Source: Sulfuriferula multivorans (GTDB taxonomy: Bacteria; Pseudomonadota; Gammaproteobacteria; Burkholderiales; Sulfuriferulaceae). Taken from it: a DNA stretch of 64,000 nucleotides. The stretch is taken from NCBI RefSeq assembly GCF_003851125.1, contig NZ_BGOW01000015.1:149742-213741 (forward strand), read 5' to 3'. The notes under the pieces are model-generated. The model saw only the letters and a list, made by a program, of their open reading frames with translations. It did not search any database and had not been told where the DNA came from. Shown here piece by piece: positions 1-9,955 of this stretch (positions are counted from its first letter, which is position 1; the number at the start of each line of letters is the position of its first letter). The position numbers were made by a program, and so were the translations under genes.

Positions 1-70
1 CGCCCCGATAGGCGTATTCTCCGGCTGCAATGACGCCCGGGATGGCCATGAGTTGTTTTGCTATATGCAT
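1..70 (-). CDS. Partial small protein, DUF2173-like (5' end only)
   Basis: On the minus strand an ATG at 70-68 follows a purine-rich ribosome binding stretch (complement of 71-83), and the frame stays open to the left edge. The 23 visible residues begin MHIAKQLMAIPGVIAAGEY. This opening resembles DUF2173 proteins, small proteins of unknown function found in many sulfur oxidizers, but so short a piece cannot settle the family. It is divergent from the RDD gene at 148. Confidence 0.45.
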   Translation of the reverse strand, partial: MHIAKQLMAIPGVIAAGEYAYRG

Positions 71-147
71 CTCCCCCTCCTCCGTTGTTATGCTTGCGTC
101 GAAACTACGAGCGTAGCTTTACTGCCTTTTGGAATAGAATAGAGATT

Positions 148-579
148 ATGGAAAAAAGTGCAACTCCTTCGCTGCCAACAGCCGGTTTATGGCGCCGAAT
201 TTCGGCAATAATTTATGAATCCCTGCTGTTGCTGGCCTTATTATTCATTGCAGATTATCTGTTTCTAGCGCTGACGCACAACGCCTCTTCACCTCTATTC
301 AAAGCGCTTTTGCAGGTTTATTTACTGCTGATGATGGCGGCTTATTTCAGTTGGTCATGGTTACGCGGACAAACGCTGGCGATGAAAACCTGGCGTATTC
401 GAGTGGTTAATCTCGAAGGCGCCCCGATCACCTTGAAACAGGCTCTGCTACGCTTCGTGCTGGCTCTTGTGCTTATCCCGGCATTTGGCATCAGCCTGAT
501 CTGGGCGCTGTTTGATCGAGACAAGCAGTTTCTGCATGACCGTCTCGCTGCCACGCGACTGGTGAGAACTGACGTTTAA
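148..579 (+). CDS. RDD family integral membrane protein
   Basis: A 143-residue membrane protein. After a short polar N-terminus comes the RDD signature (LWRRISAIIYE), with an arginine and acidic residue at the start of the first transmembrane segment. A second hydrophobic segment follows, then the GQTLAMKTWRIRVV motif typical of the family, and a third segment ending in a conserved aspartate-rich turn (FDRDKQFLHDRLAATRLV). RDD proteins are poorly characterised and some act in ion or compatible-solute transport. I place the start at the ATG at 148, where homology begins; the frame extends back to 58 but the extra residues look non-coding. It converges on lptG. Confidence 0.85.
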   Translation: MEKSATPSLPTAGLWRRISAIIYESLLLLALLFIADYLFLALTHNASSPLFKALLQVYLLLMMAAYFSWSWLRGQTLAMKTWRIRVVNLEGAPITLKQALLRFVLALVLIPAFGISLIWALFDRDKQFLHDRLAATRLVRTDV

Positions 580-581
580 GC

Positions 582-1655
582 CTATTGCCTCTGCACCTTG
601 CGTATCATCGCAATCGCCACCAGCAGGAATACCAGCGTCGGCAAGACGGCGCTGATCAGCGGCGGCCAGTCATTGAGCAGCCCCAGGTAGGCAAACAGGC
701 GGTTGAGCAAGTGGTACCCCAGTCCGAGCATAATCCCGGCAAACACCCGGGCCCCCACTGCGCCAGAACGCGGCCGGTGATAGGCAAACGGCAATGCAAT
801 CAACATCATCACCGGAGCTGAAAGCGGGTAAAACAGCTTGGACCACAGGGCGATTTCATAACGTTCGGTTGTTTGTTTGTTCTTGCGCAGATGCTGGATG
901 TACGACCACAAATTGGATGCGGACATTTTTTCCGGCGCGACCAGCAGCACACTCATAATCCCCGGAGTCAGAACCGAACGCCAAACTTCTTCAGGCTTAT
1001 GACTCACACTGACATTACCATTGCCGAATTGGGTCTCGGTAATATCCTGCAGGCGCCAACGGTTATCGCGCAGATAATCGCCTTGCTTTGCATGGCTGAT
1101 TTTCTGCAAACGAAAGGCATCGTCAAACGCATAGATATTCACGTCGCGCAACTCGTTTCCCGGCGTCACTTCACGGATATTGATGAAGCTTTGCCCGTCA
1201 CGCACCCATAGCCCAGAACGAAAAGCCTGTGCTACCAGCGCATGGGTTGCAGTCAGCTTGACCTGCTGCGCATAACGCTCAGAGACAGGGGCGATCAGTT
1301 CGCCAAACACAAACGTCAACGCGGTAAAGAGCAGCCCGACACCCATCAGATAGCCTGCCACACGCTGGATCGATATGCCCGACACCAGCATGATGGTGAA
1401 CTCGGAATTGGCGACCATGCGCGCCAGTGCAAACAGCGTGCCGATCAGCGCAGCCACCGGCAACAGTTCGTAGACGTGGCCCGGGACACTCAGGGCCACA
1501 AAGGTCAGGATATTGAGCAGGCCATACCCACCTTGCCCCAATGAGCCTAGTTCATTGAGCAAATCAAAAAATGCGTACAGGGTCATCAACGCTGTAAACA
1601 CAAACAGTGAACTGACCAGGGTTTCCTTCGCCAGATAACGTGCCAGAATTTTCAT
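582..1655 (-). CDS. lptG: LPS export ABC transporter permease LptG
   Basis: A 357-residue permease of the LptBFG inner-membrane complex, which extracts lipopolysaccharide and feeds it to the LptCADE bridge. The start MKILARYLAKETL leads straight into the first transmembrane helix. Hydrophobic helices cluster at the N- and C-termini and enclose a roughly 170-residue periplasmic beta-jellyroll, the YjgP/YjgQ architecture. The ATG at 1655 overlaps the lptF stop (1652-1655), indicating translational coupling. The frame is open further upstream inside lptF, but that part has no homology. Confidence 0.95.
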   Translation of the reverse strand: MKILARYLAKETLVSSLFVFTALMTLYAFFDLLNELGSLGQGGYGLLNILTFVALSVPGHVYELLPVAALIGTLFALARMVANSEFTIMLVSGISIQRVAGYLMGVGLLFTALTFVFGELIAPVSERYAQQVKLTATHALVAQAFRSGLWVRDGQSFINIREVTPGNELRDVNIYAFDDAFRLQKISHAKQGDYLRDNRWRLQDITETQFGNGNVSVSHKPEEVWRSVLTPGIMSVLLVAPEKMSASNLWSYIQHLRKNKQTTERYEIALWSKLFYPLSAPVMMLIALPFAYHRPRSGAVGARVFAGIMLGLGYHLLNRLFAYLGLLNDWPPLISAVLPTLVFLLVAIAMIRKVQRQ

Positions 1656-2734
1656 CGGCGCCAACGCCACCACGGGCGCATTGAAATGCGCTGATAGAAC
1701 ATCGACACCAGCACACCTGCCATCAGCAGATGCACTGCCCACATGCCCACCAGCGGCGAGATTTTCTGTTGCGCCACCCAGGCCTGGGAAATACCCAGCA
1801 GGTTGTTGTAGATCACGTAAATCAGCAATGCCAAAAGCAGTTTGAACGAGCGCCCGGCACGCGGATTCACGAAGCTCAGCGGAATCGCCATAAGCGCCAG
1901 GACCGCTGCGCTGATCGGAAAGCTCCAACGCCACACCAGTTCTGCCATATTGGCCGGCGTGGGATCTCGCAACAGCTTGCCCGTGGGCAAGACCTTGGGT
2001 TCAAAGGTCTGCTGAGCGACAAAGTGCGCTGGCTCGATTCGGATCCAGTAGCGTCCGAACTCGACCGTCTTGTAATCAGCACGCCCCGGCACCCCTTCAT
2101 AGCGGCGACCATTTTCCAGCACCAGGTAGCGCTCACCATTGGGCAATTCGGTATGAAATCCTTCCTTGGCGACTACAATCCCCAGCTGGTTGTTGTCCAG
2201 CGATTGCATGAACACGTTTTTCACCCGCGTACCAATCTGGGACAGGCTTTCGACAAAATAAACCTTGTCCGCATTTCTGGATTCAATGAACATGCCCGGA
2301 GAAATTGCCGACATATCGTCGCGGTTATTCAGCACCGCACTGTACACTTCCTTTTTCTGCAATGCCCACGGGATCACGGCAAGATTAAGAACTGCAATTA
2401 AAAACACCATAGGCAGGGCAAAATACAGCACAGGTCGGATCCAGCTGAGCAAGCCTTGTCCGGCGCTGAACCACACCACCATTTCACTATCCCGGTATGC
2501 GCGCGACACGGTCATCATGACGGTAATGAACAGCGCCAGCGACAGCAGTACAGGTAGAAAACCAAGCAGGCCAAAGCCGAGAAAGGCAAATACTGCATCC
2601 AGCGCCAGTTTGCCGCGCGCCGCATCGCCCAACAGGCGGATGAACAGCGTGCTCAGGGTGATCGCAATGAGCACCAGAAACACCGCCAGACAGTTATATA
2701 CAAGTTCGCGCACCAGCGCGCGTCGGAAGATCAT
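1652..2734 (-). CDS. lptF: LPS export ABC transporter permease LptF
   Basis: A 360-residue permease, partner of LptG in lipopolysaccharide export. It starts MIFRRALVRELVYN, has three N-terminal helices, a central periplasmic domain (about residues 130-260) and three C-terminal helices, the usual YjgP/YjgQ layout and length. It is first in an lptFG operon. It is divergent from pepA across about 125 bases that must hold both promoters. This back-to-back pepA/lptFG arrangement is common in Beta- and Gammaproteobacteria. Confidence 0.95.
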   Translation of the reverse strand: MIFRRALVRELVYNCLAVFLVLIAITLSTLFIRLLGDAARGKLALDAVFAFLGFGLLGFLPVLLSLALFITVMMTVSRAYRDSEMVVWFSAGQGLLSWIRPVLYFALPMVFLIAVLNLAVIPWALQKKEVYSAVLNNRDDMSAISPGMFIESRNADKVYFVESLSQIGTRVKNVFMQSLDNNQLGIVVAKEGFHTELPNGERYLVLENGRRYEGVPGRADYKTVEFGRYWIRIEPAHFVAQQTFEPKVLPTGKLLRDPTPANMAELVWRWSFPISAAVLALMAIPLSFVNPRAGRSFKLLLALLIYVIYNNLLGISQAWVAQQKISPLVGMWAVHLLMAGVLVSMFYQRISMRPWWRWRR

Positions 2735-2860
2735 TTTTGCGGAGGATAATAGGTAGTTGTTTTGACTTTTACCTCAACACTGCAAATAATGCATTGAAGT
2801 GTTTCAGGTCTTACAAGTCGCTGTTTGGAAATCACGCAGAAAATATTAAGGAGTACATCG

Positions 2861-4357
2861 GTGGAATTTAGCATAAAAAGTACCAGCCCTGAAAAACAAC
2901 GTACCGCCTGTCTCGTGGTGGGCGTACATGAATCGCGCAAACTCTCGCCTGCCGCCACGCAAATCGACCAACAGGCCGGAGGGTATCTGACTGACATCTT
3001 GCGCCATGGCGACATGGACGGGCGACTTGGCAGCACTTGCCTGCTACACAAGGTACCGGGCACGATATGTGAACGAGTATTGCTGGTCGGACTCGGCCGT
3101 GAGCGCGATATGAACGAAAAGGCCTACGCTGATGCCAGTAATGCAATGCTTAAGGCACTTGCTGGCTGCGGTGCCGCCGATGCGGCCATCTATCTGATTC
3201 AAACCAGTGTCAAAGGCCGCGACCTGGCGTGGAATATCGAGCAACTGGTCATCGCCGCCGAAGCCAGCCAGTACCAGCCGGGCAAGCTAAAAAGCAAACA
3301 GGATAAATCTCCCTCCAAACTGCGCAAACTGACTTTTGGCATTAGCGACAGCCAACAGCAGGCAAGCGCCGAAGCTGCCCTGGCACAAGGCCTGGCAATA
3401 GGCGCCGGCATGAGCCTGGCTAAAATGCTGGGTGACTTGCCCGGTAACGTATGCACCCCTACCTACTTGGCCGGGCAGGCGCAGGCACTGGCTAAATCGC
3501 ACAAACTCAAATGCGAGGTACTGGACAAAAAAGACATCGAAAAGCTCGGCATGGGCTCATTCCTGTCGGTAGCGAAAGGCAGCCGGCAACCGCCCAAACT
3601 GGTTGTGTTGCACCACAACGGCGGCAAAAAGGGCGACAAACCCATTGTATTGGTTGGAAAAGGCATCACCTTTGACGCGGGCGGCATTTCGCTCAAGCCC
3701 GCCGCCGAAATGGATGAAATGAAATACGATATGTGTGGCGCCGCCAGCGTGCTCGGTACGCTACGCGCCATCGCCGAAATGAAACTGCCGCTCAATGTGG
3801 TCGGCGTCATTCCCACTTGTGAAAATCTGCCGGATGGCGACGCCAACAAGCCGGGGGATATTGTCACCTCGATGTCCGGCCAGACCATCGAAATCCTCAA
3901 CACCGATGCCGAAGGCCGCCTGATTCTGTGCGATGCACTCACCTATAGCGAACGTTTTGAGCCGGCCGCGGTGATCGACATCGCCACCCTCACTGGCGCC
4001 TGCGTGATCGCACTGGGCCACCACGCCACCGGCATGTTCAGCAATCACGACAGCCTGGCACGAGAAATCGAACACGCCGGCACTGCCGCGCAAGATCGCG
4101 TATGGCGCCTGCCGCTGTGGGATGACTACCAGCAGCAGCTGGACAGCAATTTTGCCGACATCGCGAATATCGGCGGCCGCGCAGGCGGCTCCATCACTGC
4201 TGCCTGTTTCCTGTCGCGCTTCACCAAAAAATACGACTGGGCGCATCTCGACATCGCCGGCACAGCATGGAAATCCGGCAAGGACAAAGGCAGCACAGGG
4301 CGCCCTGTGCCGCTTCTGGTGCATTTCCTGGTGAAGCGTGCCGGCCGGCCCAAATGA
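2861..4357 (+). CDS. pepA: Leucyl aminopeptidase (M17 family)
   Basis: Cytosol aminopeptidase of 498 residues that removes N-terminal residues from peptides using two metal ions; PepA homologues can also bind DNA. The M17 signature NTDAEGRL lies at about residues 346-353, and the metal-binding segment GKGITFDAGGISLKP precedes it. A GTG at 2861 is chosen because AAGGAG at 2848-2853 sits seven bases before it and homology begins there; an in-frame ATG at 2825 lacks both. The 3' end overlaps holC by four bases. Confidence 0.95.
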   Translation: MEFSIKSTSPEKQRTACLVVGVHESRKLSPAATQIDQQAGGYLTDILRHGDMDGRLGSTCLLHKVPGTICERVLLVGLGRERDMNEKAYADASNAMLKALAGCGAADAAIYLIQTSVKGRDLAWNIEQLVIAAEASQYQPGKLKSKQDKSPSKLRKLTFGISDSQQQASAEAALAQGLAIGAGMSLAKMLGDLPGNVCTPTYLAGQAQALAKSHKLKCEVLDKKDIEKLGMGSFLSVAKGSRQPPKLVVLHHNGGKKGDKPIVLVGKGITFDAGGISLKPAAEMDEMKYDMCGAASVLGTLRAIAEMKLPLNVVGVIPTCENLPDGDANKPGDIVTSMSGQTIEILNTDAEGRLILCDALTYSERFEPAAVIDIATLTGACVIALGHHATGMFSNHDSLAREIEHAGTAAQDRVWRLPLWDDYQQQLDSNFADIANIGGRAGGSITAACFLSRFTKKYDWAHLDIAGTAWKSGKDKGSTGRPVPLLVHFLVKRAGRPK

Positions 4358-4782
4358 CGCGCGTGGATTTTTATACGCACGCGCCGGACAAACTTGAACT
4401 GGCGCGCGTGCTCACCGGCAAGGCCTATCGGCAGGGGCTGAAAGTCATGCTCTACTCGCCCGACAGCCGGGTGGTGGCCGATATGGACAAGCGCCTGTGG
4501 GAGGTTCCGGCCAACAGTTTTTTGCCGCACTGTGGTTGTACCGCACCGCACGCCAGCGCCACGCCCGTGGTGTTGGGCGAGACCGCCGACCACCTGCCGC
4601 ACGACAATGTGCTGATCAATTTGCATGACACCACGCCGACGTTTTTCAGCCGCTTTGAACGCCTGATCGAAATTGTTTCGCTGGACAGCGCCGACCAGGA
4701 TGCGGCGCGTTTGCGCTGGCGTTTTTACAAACAGCGCGGCTACGAGATGCACAGTCATGACCTGCGTGAAAAACAAACATGA
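4354..4782 (+). CDS. holC: DNA polymerase III chi subunit
   Basis: A 142-residue HolC protein, the chi subunit that links the clamp loader to single-strand binding protein. It opens MTRVDFYTHAPDKLELA, typical of the family, and keeps the central cysteine segment (PHCGCTAPHASATPVVL) and the LINLHDTTPTFFSRFERLIEIV block. It starts in an ATGA overlap with pepA and ends in an ATGA overlap with the next gene, so the three are probably one operon. The pepA-holC-valS order is standard in Betaproteobacteria. Confidence 0.93.
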   Translation: MTRVDFYTHAPDKLELARVLTGKAYRQGLKVMLYSPDSRVVADMDKRLWEVPANSFLPHCGCTAPHASATPVVLGETADHLPHDNVLINLHDTTPTFFSRFERLIEIVSLDSADQDAARLRWRFYKQRGYEMHSHDLREKQT

Positions 4783-5762
4783 CTGATCCGATGCATCAAC
4801 TGCTGGATAAAATGCAGACGCTCATGGGTAAGCATCGTGATGCGCCGGTGAAACTCGAGACTGAACCCGCCTCCCCTCCACCCGCAGAAGCCGTAGCCGA
4901 GGCAACTCCGTTTCCGGTTTTAACTGACATCGTGCGGCGCGGCGAAATCATTGCAGACCTGCCTTCCTCTGCTCCGCAACCTCTCCCTGACTTCACAGAG
5001 GAAATCACCGCGCCTCGACCAGAGGATGAAACCGTCAACATCCCTGAAGCATTCATCCAAACCGAACAGGACGACTCCTATGCCATTGTCGCCACACCGG
5101 TTCTGACCGATATCGTTTGGCGCGGCGAATTACTCCTCGACGCGCCACCCGACGATACGCAGGCAACGCCTGATACCATCGAAGAAATCCCTGAACCAGC
5201 CGAAGCGACGGACAATTTACTCCTCGACGCGCCACCCGACGATACGCAGGCAACGCCTGATACCATCGAAGAAATCCCTGAACCAGCCGAAGCGACGGAC
5301 AATTTACTCCTCGACGCGCCACCCGACGATACGCAGGCAGCGCCTGAAACCATTGAGGAAATCCCTGAACCAGCCGAAGCGACGGACAATAGTACCAGCG
5401 AGTTCATCAGCCCCGAACATGCACCGCAAGCCGAAACGCCTGACGCCTCGGTGGAAATCACTCATTTGGTTGTGCCCACTGACAATATCCCCGAGGCCTT
5501 TACCAGTCCCGAGCTGGCCGAGCTGCTTGCCACTTCGGTTGCCACCCACGTACTTGGCATGATCGACGGCCATCTCATGCACGAAGTCAATACCGTGGTG
5601 GCGCAACGCCTGCGCCGCGTCGTTGACGAAACTTTATCCACGCTGCTGACCCAGCTTGCTCTCGACATGGAATCGCTCGTACGCGAGGCGGTCGTCGAAG
5701 AACTGGCCAGACATGGCATTCATCCTGCCAACACCCCGGGGAACCCGTCCAATCCGGTATAA
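4779..5762 (+). CDS. Repeat-containing acidic protein, DUF2486-like C-terminus
   Basis: A 327-residue protein of unknown function, in the position between holC and valS where Betaproteobacteria often carry a DUF2486-type gene. The N-terminal 200 residues are proline- and glutamate-rich and probably disordered. They contain three near-identical 29-residue units (see the repeat at 5130-5390) and two earlier degenerate units that share the phrase VLTDIV.RGE. The C-terminal 80 residues are helical (from PELAELLATSVATHVLG onward) and are probably the conserved domain. The start overlaps holC by four bases. Confidence 0.75.
   Translation: MTDPMHQLLDKMQTLMGKHRDAPVKLETEPASPPPAEAVAEATPFPVLTDIVRRGEIIADLPSSAPQPLPDFTEEITAPRPEDETVNIPEAFIQTEQDDSYAIVATPVLTDIVWRGELLLDAPPDDTQATPDTIEEIPEPAEATDNLLLDAPPDDTQATPDTIEEIPEPAEATDNLLLDAPPDDTQAAPETIEEIPEPAEATDNSTSEFISPEHAPQAETPDASVEITHLVVPTDNIPEAFTSPELAELLATSVATHVLGMIDGHLMHEVNTVVAQRLRRVVDETLSTLLTQLALDMESLVREAVVEELARHGIHPANTPGNPSNPV
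5130..5390 (+). repeat. Three tandem 87-bp in-frame repeats
   Basis: Units at 5130-5216, 5217-5303 and 5304-5390, each encoding 29 residues (LLLDAPPDDTQ...EATDN). Units one and two appear identical at the DNA level; unit three differs by a few bases that change two residues (T to A, D to E). The length is a multiple of three, so copy-number change would not break the reading frame. The array lies inside the gene at 4779. Confidence 0.95.
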
Positions 5763-5793
5763 TCGCGGGTTTTAAGCCTCAACTTCTCGCATC

Positions 5794-8541
5794 ATGGAAC
5801 TCGCCAAAAGCTTCGAACCCCGCGACATCGAGCAACGCTGGTATCAGCACTGGGAACAGTCCGGCTATTTCCGTCCCAGCATGGACGCCAGCCGCCCCGC
5901 TTACTGCATCATGCTGCCGCCGCCCAACGTCACCGGCACGCTGCATATGGGCCATGCGTTCCAGCATACGCTGATGGACGCACTGATCCGCTACCACCGC
6001 ATGCAGGGCGACAATACCCTGTGGCAGCCCGGCACGGACCACGCCGGTATCGCCACCCAGATCGTGGTGGAACGCCAGCTCGACGCCAAAGGCGAGTCGC
6101 GGCATCAGCTCGGGCGCGAAACTTTCCTGAAAAGAGTATGGGAATGGAAGGAACACTCCGGTTCCACCATCACCCGCCAGATGCGCCGTCTGGGCACCTC
6201 GTGCGACTGGTCACGCGAACGCTTCACCATGGACGCCGGTCTGTCCGAGGCGGTGACGGAAGTATTCGTAAAGCTCTATAACGAAGGGCTGATTTATCGC
6301 GGCAAGCGTCTGGTCAACTGGGATCCGGTGCTGGGCACGGCGGTGTCCGACCTGGAAGTGGTATCCGAAGAAGAGGACGGCTTCCTGTGGCACATCCGCT
6401 ACCCAATCGAAGGCGAGGACGGCTTTGTCGAAGTCGCCACCACCCGCCCGGAAACCCTGCTGGGCGACGTCGCGGTGGCGGTGCACCCCGACGACGAACG
6501 TTATAAACATCTCGTCGGCCGCCATGTGCGGCTACCGATTGCCGAGCGCAGCATCCCGGTGATTGCCGATGACTACGTTGACCCGGCGTTCGGTACCGGC
6601 GTGGTCAAAATCACGCCGGCGCACGACTTCAACGACTACGCCGTGGGCATACGCCACAAGCTGCCGCCGATCAGCGTGTTGACGCTCGACGCCAAAATGA
6701 ACGACCTCTGCCCGATCGAATACCAGGGGCTGGATCGCTACGTGGCACGCGAGAAACTGCTCGTCGAACTGCAAGCCAAGGACCTGCTGGTCGCCGCCAA
6801 ACCGCACAAGCTGATGGTGCCGCGCGGTGACCGCACTGGCGCCGTGATCGAACCCATGCTCACCGATCAGTGGTTTGTCGCAATGCAACAAATGGGCGCG
6901 AGCGGCCTCGATGCGGTCAAGTCCGGCAAGCTCCGATTCGTGCCGGAAAACTGGACCACCACCTACAACCAGTGGCTGGAAAATATCCAGGACTGGTGCA
7001 TCTCGCGCCAATTGTGGTGGGGGCATCGCATCCCCGCCTGGTACGACGAGGACGGCAATCACTACGTCGCCCGCAGCGAAGCCGAGGCGAGCAAACTTGC
7101 CGCTGGCCGGCCGCTGACCCGCGACGAGGATGTGCTCGACACCTGGTTCTCCTCCGCACTGTGGCCGTTCTCCACCTTGGGCTGGCCGCAAAAAACCCCT
7201 GAACTGGGCGCTTTCCTGCCCGGCTCGGTACTGGTCACCGGCTTTGACATCATCTTTTTCTGGGTCGCACGCATGGTGATGATGTCGCTGCATTTCACCG
7301 GCGAAGTGCCATTCCGGGAAGTGTATGTGACCGGCCTGGTACGCGATGCCCACGGCAACAAAATGTCCAAGTCCAAGGGCAACGTAATTGACCCGCTCGA
7401 CCTGATCGACGGCATCGACCTCGACAGCCTGATCGCCAAGCGCACCACCGGCATGATGAATCCCAAGCAGGCGCAGGCCATCGCCAAACAGACCCGCACC
7501 GACTATCCGAATGGCTTCGCGGCCTTCGGCACCGATGCCATCCGTTTCACTTTCGCCAGCCTCGCCACCCATGGTCGCGACATCAAGTTCGACCTGCAAC
7601 GCGCCGACGGTTACCGCAATTTCTGCAACAAGCTGTGGAACGCCACGCGCTTCGTGCTGATGAACTGCGAAGGCAAGGACGTGGGACTGGACGACAGCCT
7701 GCCCCTCACGTATTCCGATGCGGACCACTGGGTCATCAGCCGCCTGCAGCAGGCCGAAACCGAGGTCGCCAGTGCCTTCGCCGACTACCGCTTCGACATG
7801 GCTGCGCGCGCCGTTTATGAATTTGTCTGGGACGAATACTGCGACTGGTATGTGGAACTCGCCAAGGTACAGATCAATAGCGGCGACGAGGCTGCCGCCC
7901 GCGCCACACGCCGCACCCTGGTGCGCGTGCTGGAGGCCGCGCTGCGTCTGGCGCACCCGATTATCCCGTTCATTACCGAGGAACTCTGGCACACCGTGGC
8001 ACCGCTGGCGGACAAACACGGCGCCAGCATCATGACCCAGCCTTACCCGCTGGCCGACGCAGCCAAAGTGGACGCTGGCGCCTGCGAACGCATCGCCCTG
8101 CTTAAGGACCTCATCAACGCCACGCGCGGCCTGCGCGGTGAAATGAGTCTGTCACCTGCGCTGAAAGTGCCCATGGCCATCAGCGGCGATGCCAGCGCGC
8201 TCACCCGCTTCGCGCCTTACCTTGCGGCGCTGGCCAAATTGAGCGAGGTCAAAATCAGCGCCGAACTGCCGCCCGGCGACGCTCCCGTTGCCATCGTCGG
8301 TGACATCAGGCTGATGCTGCTGATCGAAATAGATCGGGACGCGGAGAAAGCCCGGCTGGAAAAAGAAATCGCGCGCCTGCAGGGCGAAATCACCAAATGC
8401 GCAGCCAAGCTGGGCAACGCCAGCTTCGTGGACCGCGCCCCGGTTGCCGTGGTGGATCAGGAAAAACAGCGTCTGACGGATTTCAAGGACACGCTGGGCA
8501 AACTGCAAGACCAGTTGAGCCGCCTGGCGGCGCAGAACTGA
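5794..8541 (+). CDS. valS: Valyl-tRNA synthetase
   Basis: A 915-residue class I aminoacyl-tRNA synthetase that charges tRNA-Val. The HIGH-type motif appears as GTLHMGHA (about residues 47-54) after PPPNVT, and the KMSKS loop as NKMSKSKGN near residue 523. The editing domain lies between them, and a C-terminal coiled-coil arm ([16 protein letters not shown]) closes the protein. Length and domain order are normal. It follows the pepA-holC cluster by about 30 bases and is probably co-transcribed. Confidence 0.97.
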   Translation: MELAKSFEPRDIEQRWYQHWEQSGYFRPSMDASRPAYCIMLPPPNVTGTLHMGHAFQHTLMDALIRYHRMQGDNTLWQPGTDHAGIATQIVVERQLDAKGESRHQLGRETFLKRVWEWKEHSGSTITRQMRRLGTSCDWSRERFTMDAGLSEAVTEVFVKLYNEGLIYRGKRLVNWDPVLGTAVSDLEVVSEEEDGFLWHIRYPIEGEDGFVEVATTRPETLLGDVAVAVHPDDERYKHLVGRHVRLPIAERSIPVIADDYVDPAFGTGVVKITPAHDFNDYAVGIRHKLPPISVLTLDAKMNDLCPIEYQGLDRYVAREKLLVELQAKDLLVAAKPHKLMVPRGDRTGAVIEPMLTDQWFVAMQQMGASGLDAVKSGKLRFVPENWTTTYNQWLENIQDWCISRQLWWGHRIPAWYDEDGNHYVARSEAEASKLAAGRPLTRDEDVLDTWFSSALWPFSTLGWPQKTPELGAFLPGSVLVTGFDIIFFWVARMVMMSLHFTGEVPFREVYVTGLVRDAHGNKMSKSKGNVIDPLDLIDGIDLDSLIAKRTTGMMNPKQAQAIAKQTRTDYPNGFAAFGTDAIRFTFASLATHGRDIKFDLQRADGYRNFCNKLWNATRFVLMNCEGKDVGLDDSLPLTYSDADHWVISRLQQAETEVASAFADYRFDMAARAVYEFVWDEYCDWYVELAKVQINSGDEAAARATRRTLVRVLEAALRLAHPIIPFITEELWHTVAPLADKHGASIMTQPYPLADAAKVDAGACERIALLKDLINATRGLRGEMSLSPALKVPMAISGDASALTRFAPYLAALAKLSEVKISAELPPGDAPVAIVGDIRLMLLIEIDRDAEKARLEKEIARLQGEITKCAAKLGNASFVDRAPVAVVDQEKQRLTDFKDTLGKLQDQLSRLAAQN

Positions 8542-8547
8542 ATCCGT

Positions 8548-8570
8548 CATGCCGGCCTGGATCCGGCATG
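8548..8570. terminator. Hairpin between convergent genes
   Basis: An 8-bp perfect inverted repeat CATGCCGG / CCGGCATG with a 7-base loop lies in the 36-base gap between valS and the convergent gene at 8578. There is no clear run of T on either side, so intrinsic termination is only possible, not shown. Confidence 0.4.
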
Positions 8571-8577
8571 GTGGGGG

Positions 8578-8970
8578 TTATTCTCCCCAGCGATACTGGT
8601 GGCAGAACTGCCCTACCCGCTCCACCACTTCGTCACGCTCAAAGAAGCGGTCGGCACGGTTCAGCCTGGCCTGATCGCGCTCGTCCTGACTGCCGCCAAA
8701 GCAGAATATCGGCACGTTGAGCATCCACTCCATGCGTACCTGACGTATCGCGTCCTGCGGGTCGAAGTCATCGGTCAGGGTATCCAGGTCTAAAAAAATG
8801 AAGCGATGCAGCAGGATGTCGTGGAATTCACCCAAACTCTCCAAATCCAGGGTTTCCACCATCTGCCAGCCCTGCGGCAGTTGTGCGCGCAATTGCGCTG
8901 CGATGCCAGCATCGTTGCTCATCAGAATGAATTTGCGTTGCAGACGCGCTTCGATGGTAGGTTGACTCAT
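8578..8970 (-). CDS. Hypothetical protein, possible degenerate receiver domain
   Basis: A 130-residue protein I cannot assign. The order of predicted strands and helices is reminiscent of a response-regulator receiver fold: RKFILMSND at the first strand, FIFLDLDT at the third and VPIFCFGG at the fourth. The full phosphorylation pocket is not evident, so a pseudo-receiver is only a guess. Its start overlaps the end of the lipoate-ligase-like gene by four bases (8967-8970), so it is the last gene of that unit. Confidence 0.6.
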   Translation of the reverse strand: MSQPTIEARLQRKFILMSNDAGIAAQLRAQLPQGWQMVETLDLESLGEFHDILLHRFIFLDLDTLTDDFDPQDAIRQVRMEWMLNVPIFCFGGSQDERDQARLNRADRFFERDEVVERVGQFCHQYRWGE

Positions 8971-9893
8971 ATGGCCTCCGGATTGAAATGAGCGGTCTCG
9001 GTTATGCGCTGCGCCCAGAGTTGTGCCGCAGCGCTATCGAGATAAGTCGCCAGCTCAGCAGCAATTGAATCGGGTTCACTGGCCAATAGCGTCTCCGGCA
9101 AACCGGGCGCGACGGACAGCGCCACCCGCACCACACGCCTTTCCTGGGTCAGCACCCGCACCCAGCCAGTATCATACTGGCGCTCGGTCAGGTAACAGGC
9201 GGCGTTGATCTTGATGCCGTGCGGCACCATGCGTGCGCTGCCCTGATGATCCGGGATCAGCTCTGTGCGCCATTCGTCACTGGCTGCACGCTCATCCTCG
9301 CGCAACAGTGACTGCTCCCAGCGCCAGCCGAACTGGTTATTGGCAGCGCGCCGATACACCATGGATAACCACTCCCAGTCGGGCACGCTGGCATGTTGCG
9401 ACCAAGAGGTAAGCGATGCACGTAACGCTTCGATCAACCACTGGCGAAAGCCATCAGATGGAGAAGCGACCCGTCCGGCAAACTGTTCGATGGGGAAATC
9501 CAGCATGAAGCTCGACCCCACCACGCCGGCGCGGCCTATGGTGGCGGCGCCGCTGCCTGCGAGCTTGCTGCCATGCAGCCAGATATCCTGTGCCGCCAGC
9601 GTGACCGGCAGGCCTGCCTCGTGATAAACCTGCACCATGGGCTGCAAAGCGTGGGCGTACCAGTCAGCGGAGCGAAACGGAAAAAAATCCAGCGGCGCGA
9701 CCAGCGCCACACACGCCTGATCGCTATCCACCCAGACCCCGCCGCCGCCCAGCGGACGCCGCACAATGGGCACGTCCGAGTATGCGGCGTTCAACTCAAC
9801 CGACGCGGATTGATGCTGCCCGAGGCAAATATGCGGCTGTGGTCTGCCCCATACCACGGCTGGTAAATCGCCGGGCTGCATGGCTTCTGCCAC
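8967..9893 (-). CDS. Lipoate-protein ligase A-like protein (LplA/LipM fold)
   Basis: A biotin/lipoate ligase-fold protein. RRPLGGGGVWVD matches the glycine-rich substrate loop and GSKLAGSG carries the lysine of the family active site. The first ATG/GTG/TTG in frame is the GTG at 9893, used here (308 residues). The open frame runs further upstream and encodes IDLGCCDPWDYHATYAG, which aligns with the N-terminus of LplA (pattern D.YDPW.N.A.EE), so the real product is probably longer and starts at a rare codon. It is separate from the sLpl(AB) gene at 15171. The substrate protein is unknown; an LbpA or GcvH is likely. Confidence 0.8.
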   Translation of the reverse strand: MAEAMQPGDLPAVVWGRPQPHICLGQHQSASVELNAAYSDVPIVRRPLGGGGVWVDSDQACVALVAPLDFFPFRSADWYAHALQPMVQVYHEAGLPVTLAAQDIWLHGSKLAGSGAATIGRAGVVGSSFMLDFPIEQFAGRVASPSDGFRQWLIEALRASLTSWSQHASVPDWEWLSMVYRRAANNQFGWRWEQSLLREDERAASDEWRTELIPDHQGSARMVPHGIKINAACYLTERQYDTGWVRVLTQERRVVRVALSVAPGLPETLLASEPDSIAAELATYLDSAAAQLWAQRITETAHFNPEAI

Positions 9894-9955
9894 ACCTGCG
9901 TAGGTGGCATGGTAATCCCACGGGTCGCAGCAGCCTAAATCAATCCAGCGCGCCC

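Noticed and set aside
1242..2401. Plus-strand frames over lptG and lptF
   Set aside because: Complementary shadows of the two permease genes.
5130..5390. Possible CRISPR array
   Set aside because: Repeats are contiguous with no spacers and lie in frame in a protein gene.
6532..8019. 495-codon open frame on the minus strand
   Set aside because: Lies wholly antisense to valS, which has all class I synthetase motifs; the frame is a by-product of GC-rich codon use.
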